From: an uncultured Spartobacteria bacterium
GTDB lineage: Bacteria > Verrucomicrobiota > Verrucomicrobiia > Chthoniobacterales > Chthoniobacteraceae
Length of the DNA stretch: 59,362 nt
Assembly: GCA_903933715.1 (NCBI GenBank)
Contig: CAIZLD010000061.1
Span: 1 to 59,362, forward strand
Reading direction: 5' to 3'
Part shown: one piece after another, positions 9,146 to 16,244 of the stretch
Position numbering within the stretch: the stretch's first letter is position 1
Layout: each line of letters begins with the position of its first letter
Notes under the pieces: model-generated
What the model saw: the letters and a program-made list of their open reading frames with translations, nothing else
Database searches by the model: none
What the model was told of the DNA's origin: nothing
Translations under genes and position numbers: made by a program

Positions 9146-9234
9146 ACAATAGACTATAGAGGGGGGAGATGATAGAGGAGCGGTCGTTCGCGTTGCCTTT
9201 CCTCTATAATCTCCCCCTCTATAGTCTATTGTCT
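9144..9234. repeat. Long imperfect palindrome between rsmB and the PurC-PurE gene
   Basis: Left arm 9144-9178 and right arm 9201-9234 are near-perfect reverse complements (agacaatagactatagagg against cctctatagtctattgtct at the outer ends), separated by a 22-base GC-rich loop. It starts inside the rsmB stop codon. The sequence differs from the other palindrome families in the window. There is no T-run, so a role as terminator or mRNA stabiliser is possible but unproven. Confidence 0.85.
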
Positions 9235-9243
9235 CCCCCGCCA

Positions 9244-9273
9244 TTGACCTTTTTAGCGGGAATCCCCTATAGT
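9244..9273 (+). promoter_or_regulatory. Sigma-70-type promoter of the PurC-PurE gene, near-leaderless
   Basis: A -35 box ttgacc (9244-9249), an 18-base spacer and a -10 box tatagt (9268-9273). Transcription would start near 9280, only about four bases before the ATG at 9284. No Shine-Dalgarno sequence fits, consistent with a leaderless mRNA. Confidence 0.55.
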
Positions 9274-9283
9274 GCGTTCAGCT

Positions 9284-10564
9284 ATGCAACCTCTCTTTGA
9301 CGGCATCATCCTCGCCGAAGGCAAAACCAAAGTCATCAGACAATCCGCCACCGAACCCAACCAAGTCATTATTGTATCCAAGGATGACATCACCGCCGGG
9401 GACGGAGCCAAGCACGACCAGCTCAGCGGCAAGGCCGCCATGGCAACGCAAACCACCTGCAACAACTTTCGGTTGCTCAAAGCCTGCGGCATCCCGGTAG
9501 GTTTCACCGAACAGCTAACTCCGATCTCCTTCTCGGCTCCGAAATGCGAGATGCTCCCGTATGAAGTGGTGATCCGGCGCGAGGGCCACGGCTCCTATCT
9601 CAAACGCAATCCGGGTCTGAAAAAAGGCCACCTCTTTCCGCGGCTGCTGGTCGAGTTTTATCTCAAGACCAACCATCGCAAATGGAACGCGCATGACCTG
9701 CTCTGTGACGATCCTTACATGAGCTATGACGAAACGGCGGGGGCGATCCAGCTTTTCGAGCCGTCGAAGCCGCTGGCCACCCAAACGCCATTCCTGACGC
9801 TGCCGCAATCCGAAGTTTTCACCCACGAGGGGGAAGCCGGCTTTTTCACTCAAATGAGCGCCCTCGCCCGGCGCGCCTTCCTGGTTCTTGAAAAAGCCTG
9901 GCAGCTCGAAGGCGGCGCACTGGTGGACTGCAAAGTGGAATTTGGCATCACCAACGATGGCCAGCTCTTGCTCGCCGACGTGGTGGATAACGATTCCTGG
10001 CGTGTGCTTGAACACGGCGCTTACCTGGACAAACAGGTCTACCGCGATGGCGGCCAGCTCGATACCGTGGCGGCCAACTACGCCCGTGTCGCGGCGATCA
10101 CCGGCCATTTCCATATCCCGGCCCAGCGGATTGTGATCTGGTCCGGCTCAATCAACGACGACGTGAGCCCGGTGGAAAAAGCGATCCAGAAACTTTCGAA
10201 CAACACCATCCCGACGACCCGCATCGCCTGCTCCGTCCACAAGGAACCGGTTCGCGCCATCGACGAACTCAACCGGCTCGTCCAAGCCACGCCGGATACG
10301 GTCGTCATTGCTTACATCGGGCGTTCCAACGGCGCGGGCCCGACGCTTTCGGCAGGAACCACCGTGCCGGTCATCACCGTTCCCGCGAATTTTGCAGAAT
10401 TCCCCGAAGATGTCTGGTCGTCTTTGCGGACTCCCTCCAACGTGCCGGTGACGACCGTGATTGAGCCGTCCAACGCCGCCCTGGCCGCGCTGGAAATTTT
10501 GGCCCTGCGCAACCCCTGCCTGTATATGCACCTGCGGGGCGCGCTCGAAGACCGGTTCGCGTAG
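9284..10564 (+). CDS. Bifunctional SAICAR synthetase / AIR carboxylase (PurC-PurE fusion, PAICS type)
   Basis: A 426-residue purine-biosynthesis enzyme. Residues 1 to about 255 are SAICAR synthetase (PurC), opening with the ATP-binding GIILAEGKTK and containing FSAPKCEMLPYEVVIRR and LADVVDNDSWR. Residues about 265-426 are a PurE domain with AYIGRSNGAGPTLSAG and FPEDVWSSLRTPS. These match the metazoan class II (CO2-using AIR carboxylase) signature better than the usual bacterial GAGGAAHLPG form. The domain order PurC-PurE is that of animal PAICS. It would carry out two consecutive steps, AIR to CAIR to SAICAR, without needing PurK. A GTG at 9272 overlaps the predicted -10 box, so the ATG at 9284 is chosen. 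Confidence 0.9.
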   Translation: MQPLFDGIILAEGKTKVIRQSATEPNQVIIVSKDDITAGDGAKHDQLSGKAAMATQTTCNNFRLLKACGIPVGFTEQLTPISFSAPKCEMLPYEVVIRREGHGSYLKRNPGLKKGHLFPRLLVEFYLKTNHRKWNAHDLLCDDPYMSYDETAGAIQLFEPSKPLATQTPFLTLPQSEVFTHEGEAGFFTQMSALARRAFLVLEKAWQLEGGALVDCKVEFGITNDGQLLLADVVDNDSWRVLEHGAYLDKQVYRDGGQLDTVAANYARVAAITGHFHIPAQRIVIWSGSINDDVSPVEKAIQKLSNNTIPTTRIACSVHKEPVRAIDELNRLVQATPDTVVIAYIGRSNGAGPTLSAGTTVPVITVPANFAEFPEDVWSSLRTPSNVPVTTVIEPSNAALAALEILALRNPCLYMHLRGALEDRFA

Positions 10565-10584
10565 GATAGCAACCATTCAAGACC

Positions 10585-10619
10585 GTTCCCCGGCACCGGA
10601 AACCACCGGACCGGGGAAC
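10585..10619. terminator. Hairpin between convergent PurC-PurE and porin genes
   Basis: Arms gttccccgg (10585-10593) and ccggggaac (10611-10619) form a 9-bp GC-rich stem. Neither side has a T-run, so it may work as a bidirectional structural barrier rather than a classic terminator. Confidence 0.5.
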
Positions 10620-11845
10620 TAGAAACTGACGTTAAAGCGGAGACCGGCAACCAAAGCGTTGTCTGCTTTTTTGACCGCGCCCGGATTGAAAATATATTGC
10701 ACGTCCGGCTGCAACGTCATCCATTCTGCAACCCGGATTTTATACGTCGCTTCCAAAATCGCCTCGTGATGCCGGTCCAAAGCCGCTCCCACCTCATTCC
10801 GCAGATCGCTGCTTAACTTGTTGTAGCTAAAGCCGATCCCCGCGATATCTGCCTCTCTCCCGGGAAACAGTCCCTTGAAGTTAAAACCGGTGTCGAAATA
10901 GAACGGCACCGCGTTGCGGTTGGAAGGCGCGCCGCCGATCCGCAAGAAAGCGCTCAAGCCTTCATCCTCAGTCCCCGGTTTTCGCCAAAGCGTTTGGTCG
11001 GCAATAAAGTAACCGCCCGCGTTTGCACAACACCCAAGTTCCGGGAAGTCGTCATTCTCGGAAGCACTGTGGTAAAAACCGCCCACTTTATAGACCCCGC
11101 CCAGCCTGCCTTTCCCCCGATCGTAAGTATAGGCGATTTCGGTAAGCGCCAGCACCCCTTCACAACCGTTGAGATGCCAATCGACTCCGTGCCGGTTATC
11201 CTCACTCGCGTCGCCTGGGTCTCCGTCATAAACCCCCGTCTGCACCGAGAACGATTCGTTGAGTTTCCAATGCAGCCGGGCTCCCGGCGCTGGCAACGGA
11301 TAAACCGGTGCAGAAAAGCTATGGCTTACCACCGGGATCGCTCCGAACGCACCATTTACAAAAATCGCCGCATTCTCGGAAATGAAAAACTCGTTATCGG
11401 CCAGCAGTTGTCCAACCCGGAGCGACAATTTTCCATCCGCGAACTCCTGCTGAATCCATACTTCGTAGAGACGCACGGAATCGTACGCGTCGATGTTGCT
11501 CAGGACATTGAAATCATGCACGTATTTGTCCGTCAGGCTCGCCCCATGGGGATAAAGCCCGCTGACGAGGAAACTGCCCCCGCGCCAGCCGGTGAGCTTC
11601 TCCAAATCCCCTTTTACGGCGAGATTGAGAACCCCCTCGCAGATCGCGCCTTGCTTGGCGCCGCCGGAGAGATTGCCTAAAACTTCGCCTGTATAAGAAA
11701 CAGGGAAACTAATCCCCTGGGTCTTTTTTTCAGAATCTTGTTTTTGCTCCGGAGGTTCGCCTCGGGCTGCCGTCGCACTGATCGCGAGCAAAATCAATGA
11801 ACCAAGCAAGTGTTGGATGGTTTTCTTGGTGAACAGGTCGGCCAT
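10619..11845 (-). CDS. OprB-type carbohydrate-selective porin
   Basis: A 408-residue outer-membrane protein. The N terminus (KKTIQHLLGSLILLAISATAARG) is a signal peptide. The mature part reads as alternating beta strands and ends in Phe (RFNVSF), the usual C-terminal signature for BAM-mediated insertion. Family blocks include the LRVGQLLADNEFFIS region, YDGDPGD and GGYFIADQTLWR. OprB porins let sugars cross the outer membrane. It stands alone, convergent with the PurC-PurE gene, with no sugar transporter adjacent. The weak -10-like tatagat upstream has no obvious -35 partner. Confidence 0.88.
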   Translation of the reverse strand: MADLFTKKTIQHLLGSLILLAISATAARGEPPEQKQDSEKKTQGISFPVSYTGEVLGNLSGGAKQGAICEGVLNLAVKGDLEKLTGWRGGSFLVSGLYPHGASLTDKYVHDFNVLSNIDAYDSVRLYEVWIQQEFADGKLSLRVGQLLADNEFFISENAAIFVNGAFGAIPVVSHSFSAPVYPLPAPGARLHWKLNESFSVQTGVYDGDPGDASEDNRHGVDWHLNGCEGVLALTEIAYTYDRGKGRLGGVYKVGGFYHSASENDDFPELGCCANAGGYFIADQTLWRKPGTEDEGLSAFLRIGGAPSNRNAVPFYFDTGFNFKGLFPGREADIAGIGFSYNKLSSDLRNEVGAALDRHHEAILEATYKIRVAEWMTLQPDVQYIFNPGAVKKADNALVAGLRFNVSF

Positions 11846-12008
11846 ACTTCGAAAAACAGGATTTTGCCCTTTCTCATCTATATCGCAGATGAAGGGGATC
11901 GTTACTTTAAGATACCCAGGCGGCCGACATACTTATTGCGACACCGTCTCATTTGCAATCGAAAAGCGTTCTCGCACGACCGATTCCGGTCCATCGCTCC
12001 CCCGGAGA
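11846..12008. other. Non-coding interval upstream of the porin gene
   Basis: This is the first part of the 266-base gap between the porin start and the infA stop. It holds the porin leader, and a tatagat element lies about 45 bases upstream of the porin ATG on the minus strand. No convincing gene or repeat was seen. Confidence 0.5.
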
Positions 12009-12051
12009 AAGCAAAGAACCTGTTGAAGATGAGTCCATCCTCAACAGGTTC
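12009..12051 (-). terminator. Terminator of infA
   Basis: A 15-base arm (12016-12030) pairs with 12037-12051 (gaacctgttgaggat against atcttcaacaggttc on the minus strand, one mismatch) around a six-base loop. It is followed on the minus strand by tttgctttct, a T-rich tail. Confidence 0.8.
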
Positions 12052-12111
12052 GCAAAAGCGTAAGCGGCACCGGGGCTCAAAGCTCCGGCAACCGGAAGTA
12101 TGTGTTCGGAA

Positions 12112-12330
12112 TTACCCGAGGCGGTAGACGATCCGCGCTTTGTCGAGATCGTAGGGAGACATTTCGATTTTTACACGGTCGCCCATGGTCAGACGGATAA
12201 ACCGTTTGCGCATCCGGCCCGAAATGTGGGCCAGTACGAGATGTTTGTTGGCCAGCTCGACCCGGAACATGGTTCCGGCAAGCACGGCGACGATTTTTCC
12301 GTCGGTTTCAATGGCAGTTTCAGCAGGCAT
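12112..12330 (-). CDS. infA: Translation initiation factor IF-1
   Basis: A 72-residue S1-like OB-fold protein of the length normal for IF-1. It shows the conserved core [34 protein letters not shown] and the closing [10 protein letters not shown]-1 binds the 30S A site and supports initiation with IF-2 and IF-3. A strong terminator follows at 12009-12051, so it appears to be transcribed alone or with the RRM gene upstream, although the latter has its own hairpin. Confidence 0.96.
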   Translation of the reverse strand: MPAETAIETDGKIVAVLAGTMFRVELANKHLVLAHISGRMRKRFIRLTMGDRVKIEMSPYDLDKARIVYRLG

Positions 12331-12458
12331 GAATATTTAGTTGGTGGTCACTCTATACGGAACAGGCTCGCCGTTAGGCCGCTTCGGAGTGGGTTGCCTC
12401 ACGAAAAACAGCAGTTTAAATCCCGGTTCCCCTCCCCTGGCGAAAAAGTTTGGGAAAC

Positions 12459-12487
12459 GGGGCGGAATCGCTTGGCGACTCCGCCCC
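12459..12487 (-). terminator. GC-rich hairpin after the RRM protein gene
   Basis: On the minus strand ggggcggagtcgc pairs with gcgattccgcccc (one internal mismatch), followed by gtttcccaaactttttc. The stem is strong and the T-tail interrupted. Confidence 0.6.
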
Positions 12488-12504
12488 AAAGTCAAAAGCA
12501 GGGC

Positions 12505-12816
12505 TTAGTAACGGCCACGGCCTCCGCCGCCGCCAAAGGAACGATTGCCGCCGCCGCCGCCGCGGGGACGATCTTCACGCGGACGGGCTTCGTTGATGGT
12601 CAGCTTGCGTCCGCCGAACTCTTTGCCGTTGAGGCCGTCGATGGCCGCATTGCCTTCTTCGGCGCTGCCCATGGTCACAAATGCAAAACCGCGCGAACGG
12701 CCGGTGGAATGGTCGGTTACCAAAGCCGCTTCAACGACTTTGCCGTATTGCTCGAATAAATCTTGAAGATCGTTTTCGATGGTATCGAAGGAGAGATTTC
12801 CTACGTATAATTTCAT
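12505..12816 (-). CDS. Small RRM RNA-binding protein with Gly-rich tail
   Basis: A 103-residue protein consisting of one RRM (roughly 1-80) with RNP2 (KLYVGNL) and RNP1 (RGFAFVTM), followed by an Arg/Gly-rich tail ([16 protein letters not shown]). It matches the bacterial and cyanobacterial Rbp family, which bind mRNA and are often cold-induced. The roughly 230-base non-coding stretch upstream could be a long regulated leader of the cold-shock type. The exact RNA targets cannot be inferred. Confidence 0.93.
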   Translation of the reverse strand: MKLYVGNLSFDTIENDLQDLFEQYGKVVEAALVTDHSTGRSRGFAFVTMGSAEEGNAAIDGLNGKEFGGRKLTINEARPREDRPRGGGGGNRSFGGGGGRGRY

Positions 12817-13047
12817 AATGATTTGATTTCTTATAACGAATGCCAGCTACCGAGCCGTTCCCGAGAACCGGGTTTCAAATCACTTCATTGAGGAGTCCCA
12901 ACCTGCGATCTACCGCGCTACGAAACATTAACAATTCGAAGCATCCACTATGAGGCATCCCTCACGGGATGCAAGTGAAAGTTTAACAGTTCGCTGGAAA
13001 GGCCCACTCCTAAAGATGACCGGCTTCCGGGGTGAGAACCCGCGATT
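12817..13047. other. Non-coding leader of the RRM gene
   Basis: It contains a perfect small hairpin, gcatccc / gggatgc (12955-12972), which may terminate the small gene upstream or belong to the RRM leader. No open frame with coding character was seen, and no convincing -35/-10 pair was found on the minus strand. Confidence 0.5.
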
Positions 13048-13245
13048 TTACCGGCGCGACAATTTTTGCAGCAATCCGACCAACGGCTCAATGGAATCCA
13101 GATCCGCGCCGGTAAACGGCCTCTTCCGGGGCGATTTTCGCCGCACGGGGGAGCCAGACGCTTCCTGGTATGCTTCGATTTGCAGGTTAATGAGCCGGGC
13201 CAGGGCAGATGCCTGCGCGCTCGTTATTTCTAAATAATATTTCAT
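13048..13245 (-). CDS. Small unknown protein, 65 aa
   Basis: Begins MKYYLEITSAQASALARLIN, an amphipathic helix-rich N terminus, followed by a basic Pro/Arg/Lys linker (SPVRRKSPRKRPFTG) and a short helical end (LQKLSRR). No family is recognised. It is the last of three small leftward genes (14117-13048) separated by 100-180 bases. The basic middle would suit nucleic-acid or acidic-partner binding, which is inference only. Confidence 0.5.
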   Translation of the reverse strand: MKYYLEITSAQASALARLINLQIEAYQEASGSPVRRKSPRKRPFTGADLDSIEPLVGLLQKLSRR

Positions 13246-13424
13246 AGAGCGGCCATTGATAGCTTCCTTGTCTTGTTAAAGAGCAGGGCTCCCATCCGGG
13301 CATGGAGGTTCGGAACCGATCCAATGCCAACGCCGCGGTTTGCTGGTTTGTCTGATACGATCATCATCACTTCCTTGTTTGATTTATCGAGCAAAACCGG
13401 GTCCTTCCGGTGCTCGCGCGCTTT

Positions 13425-13751
13425 TTACAACGGCTTTGGGTCGCCCGACCCAAGCTGGGAATTTCTGGGGCGTTTTAAGCCGGATTTGGGGAAATTTGAG
13501 TCTTTTTGCGGGTTGACACCCAGCGAACCAGTCCGATGGACGGCGACTTCTCCGCGAGCTTTCATTCCGCGAAGCGTTTTACGGTTGATCCCGCGCAGCA
13601 TGGCTTCCTCCTGCTGCGACAACACAATGTACGGGTTAATCAGTTTGACGAGCAAGAGTCCGATTTGCTCGTCCGATAGGTGGGTGTGGATCACCTCCAG
13701 CACCCGGGGGGTTATGCGTGGAAGGATGATCTTGAACAGTTCCGGAATCAT
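13425..13751 (-). CDS. Small protein with a possible excisionase/MerR-like helix-turn-helix
   Basis: 108 residues. The first 45 (MIPELFKIILPRITPRVLEV) look like a helical domain. The middle segment LSQQEEAMLRGINRKTLRGM with KARGEVAVHRTG after it has the spacing of a short winged-helix DNA-binding element, in which a helix pair is followed by a K.G.(I/V) wing. The C-terminal 25 residues look disordered. If this reading is right it is a small transcription factor or excisionase-like protein. A hydrophobic frame (13636-13854, MSVVSGLAGFPPFLLMALVV) overlaps its 5' end and was not called. Confidence 0.5.
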   Translation of the reverse strand: MIPELFKIILPRITPRVLEVIHTHLSDEQIGLLLVKLINPYIVLSQQEEAMLRGINRKTLRGMKARGEVAVHRTGSLGVNPQKDSNFPKSGLKRPRNSQLGSGDPKPL

Positions 13752-13865
13752 AGGACGCGATTAGCACAACGATCATACCCCGGAGAGCAAAAAAGACCAC
13801 CAGAGCCATCAATAAGAATGGCGGGAATCCGGCCAGTCCGGAAACCACTGACAAGCGGCAGCCGT

Positions 13866-14117
13866 TTATTCCGGCTTTTTTTTGCGGGCAGGGCGCTTGC
13901 GTTGCTCGAAGGCTTGACGGGCCAAGGCATCGAGATCAAGTCCCACGGGATTGCCGGAGGCGTCGAGTTTGAAACCCATTTTATCGGCAAGGGCTTCGAG
14001 AATGTACCGGGTCACGGTGGTATCGCTCACTTTGGTCACGATCCCCAGGGCGGTATAAATATCTTTGTGCATCCAGAAGGAGGCCAGATTTTTGTTGGGA
14101 TCGCGGACGCCGGGCAT
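13866..14117 (-). CDS. Small unknown protein, 83 aa, possibly ribbon-helix-helix
   Basis: Reads NKNLASFWMHKDIYTALGIV then SDTTVTRYILEALADKMGF, resembling a strand followed by two helices, and a very basic C terminus (RKRPARKKKPE). A small dimeric DNA-binding fold is plausible but no specific family is recognised. It heads the row of three small leftward genes and is divergent from the nucleotidyltransferase gene at 14237. Confidence 0.5.
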   Translation of the reverse strand: MPGVRDPNKNLASFWMHKDIYTALGIVTKVSDTTVTRYILEALADKMGFKLDASGNPVGLDLDALARQAFEQRKRPARKKKPE

Positions 14118-14236
14118 GGGAAAAGTAATACACCCGGTAGCGCATCCAGTTCAACCGTAGAATCAGCTACTTCCAAACGACTGCAATTTCTCTTAGCAAT
14201 TGTCGATTTCCTATCTAAACTAGGCGTCTCTTCCTC

Positions 14237-15187
14237 ATGCCGGAGCCTGAAATCCCATCCCGACCCTGCCTTTCCCAAGCCTTTGTGCTGGGGGCCGGGC
14301 TTGGCACACGCCTCAAACAGCTCACCCGCGCCCTTCCGAAACCGCTTATTCCGGTGGCTGGAAAACCGCTCATCACGCGGGCGTTCGACCATCTTCTAAA
14401 CTCGGGAATCAACCGGATTATCGTAAACACCCATCACCAGGCGGATGCTTACCAGCGCGTTTTCCCCGCAAACGCTTATGGCCATGCGACGCTTGCGTTC
14501 CGGCACGAGCCTGATTTGCTGGAGACCGGCGGCGGGATCAAGAATGTGGAAGACCTGCTCGGGGATGCCCCGTTTCTGGTATACAACGGCGATGTTTTGA
14601 CGAACCTCCCGCTGGACCCGGCGATTGCCCGGCATTTCGAGACAGGCAACGAAGTGACGCTCGTTTTGCGCAGTCACGGCGGGCCGCTCCAAGTGGCGTT
14701 CGACCCCGGCTCAGGCCGCGTGCTCGACATCGGCTTCCGGCTCGGACGCGCCCCCGGCACCCACCTTTTTACCGGGATCTACCTGCTCGCTCCCTCATTC
14801 CTGCGCCGCCTCAAACGAGAAAAACGATCCGTTATCCCGACTTTTTTGGAGATGATCGGGCAAAGGGCCGCCTTGGGAGCAATCGAGCTGGATGGAGGCG
14901 ATTGGTGGGATTTGGGCACCCGGGAGCAATACCTGGCTGTCCACCAGACCTTGCGCGAGGCCGATCCGCAAGCCTGCTGGATTGATCCGTCCGCTCAGAT
15001 CGACCCCACCGCGCGGCTCACCGGCGCGACTTACGTCGGACCCGGAGCCCAAATCGGCGCCCACGCGCAACTTCACGACTGCATTTTGTGGGAAGGCACG
15101 CACATTGCTCCAGAAAGTGAGCTAAACCGGTGCATCGTCACCGCCAGCCAGAGTGTCAGCGGCCGCCATCAAGACGCCGATTTTTAA
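14237..15187 (+). CDS. murU: Sugar-1-phosphate nucleotidyltransferase, MurU-like
   Basis: A 316-residue enzyme with the pyrophosphorylase signature FVLGAGLGTRLKQLTRALPK (glycine-rich NTP-binding loop) and PLIPVAGKPLI. Further signs are ETGGGIKNV, VYNGDV and DGGDWWDLGTREQY, and a partial left-handed beta-helix C terminus (QIDPTARLTGATYVGPGAQI). Followed 20 bases later by a kinase, it matches the MurU/AmgK pair that activates recycled N-acetylmuramate to UDP-MurNAc. MurU proteins are usually about 220-240 residues, so the added C-terminal helix is a difference and another sugar-1-phosphate remains possible. The start is set where homology begins. Confidence 0.7.
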   Translation: MPEPEIPSRPCLSQAFVLGAGLGTRLKQLTRALPKPLIPVAGKPLITRAFDHLLNSGINRIIVNTHHQADAYQRVFPANAYGHATLAFRHEPDLLETGGGIKNVEDLLGDAPFLVYNGDVLTNLPLDPAIARHFETGNEVTLVLRSHGGPLQVAFDPGSGRVLDIGFRLGRAPGTHLFTGIYLLAPSFLRRLKREKRSVIPTFLEMIGQRAALGAIELDGGDWWDLGTREQYLAVHQTLREADPQACWIDPSAQIDPTARLTGATYVGPGAQIGAHAQLHDCILWEGTHIAPESELNRCIVTASQSVSGRHQDADF

Positions 15188-15207
15188 CCCCCCACATAAT
15201 TTCCCAG

Positions 15208-16200
15208 ATGATCCCCGAATCCATTCTCGACCAGACCGCCGCCCGTTTTCCCAACTTCTTCCGCGACCGCATCCGGATCGAGCCGCTGGAAAAAGGGGGG
15301 TCGGATCGCAAATATTACCGCATCGAGATGTGCGGCGAGGGGTCGCTGATCCTCGTCAAATACGGTAACCAGCGGGAAGAGAACCGGCATTACTGCGACA
15401 TCGATGCGTTTTTGACCTCGATCGGGGTGCGGGTTCCCGCCATTTTCCACCATGACCACCGCGAAGGGCTCATCTGGATGGAAGACCTGGGCGCGGACGA
15501 CTTGTGGCAATTCCGCAATGAGCCGTGGAGCGCCCGCCAGCCGCTCTATCATAGCGCCCTGGAGGAAATCGTCCGGCTGCATACGCTCGGGCATCTTGTC
15601 ACCGGCCCCTCGCTGCCCCGGTTCCAGATCGCCTTCGACGCCGATCTCTACCGCTGGGAGCAAAATTATTTTTTTGAAAATTGCGCCACCCGTTATTTTG
15701 GGATCGCGCCCGCCGTTCTCGAAGCCGGGATTGGTCGCGACCCGATGAACGCGATTGCCGAACGGTTGGCCGCCCTTCCCCGGGTTCTCGTTCACCGCGA
15801 TTTCCAGTCCCAGAACATCATGATCCTGGAGGGGCGCGCCTGCTTGATTGATTTCCAGGGGATGAGACCCGGTCTGGCGGCTTACGATCTGGCCTCGCTA
15901 CTCTACGACCCGTATGTGACGTTGAGCGCGGGCGAACGGGACGCGCTTTTGGATGACGCCATTTCGTTATATGCGAAAGCCGGGGTGCCGGTTGGCGACG
16001 ATTTCCGGGAGCAGTTCGACCTCTGCGCGATGCAGCGGCTCATGCAAGCGCTCGGGGCTTACGGGTTTCTGGGATTGGTAAAGGAGCATCCCCATTTCCT
16101 CGCCCATATCCCGGCCGCCCTCGGCTCGTTGCGCGAAGTAGTCGCCCGCATTCCCGGGCTCGATTCGTTCCTTCGGCTGCTCGATCGGATGGAAGTTTAA
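15208..16200 (+). CDS. amgK: Sugar kinase of the APH fold, AmgK-like
   Basis: 330 residues with the aminoglycoside-phosphotransferase fold: KGGSDRKYYRI (nucleotide loop), LVHRDFQSQNIMI carrying the catalytic Asp, and CLIDFQGMRPGLAAYDLASL carrying the metal-binding Asp. AmgK phosphorylates the anomeric hydroxyl of MurNAc in peptidoglycan recycling, and the product is the substrate of MurU. The neighbour upstream fits that step. The ATG at 15208 is chosen; the longer open frame from 15130 overlaps the upstream gene and lacks homology. Confidence 0.72.
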   Translation: MIPESILDQTAARFPNFFRDRIRIEPLEKGGSDRKYYRIEMCGEGSLILVKYGNQREENRHYCDIDAFLTSIGVRVPAIFHHDHREGLIWMEDLGADDLWQFRNEPWSARQPLYHSALEEIVRLHTLGHLVTGPSLPRFQIAFDADLYRWEQNYFFENCATRYFGIAPAVLEAGIGRDPMNAIAERLAALPRVLVHRDFQSQNIMILEGRACLIDFQGMRPGLAAYDLASLLYDPYVTLSAGERDALLDDAISLYAKAGVPVGDDFREQFDLCAMQRLMQALGAYGFLGLVKEHPHFLAHIPAALGSLREVVARIPGLDSFLRLLDRMEV

Positions 16201-16244
16201 AATGACTTGATTGGCACTGGGGGGTTCCGTGCAATATCACCCCA

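Noticed and set aside
13636-13854. Hydrophobic 72-codon leftward frame
   Set aside because: It overlaps the start of the 108-residue frame on the same strand, and only its first half looks like a membrane segment; not enough support.
13048-14117. Toxin-antitoxin pair
   Set aside because: The three small frames are separated by 100-180 bases and none shows a known toxin motif; the DNA-binding-like features alone are not sufficient.
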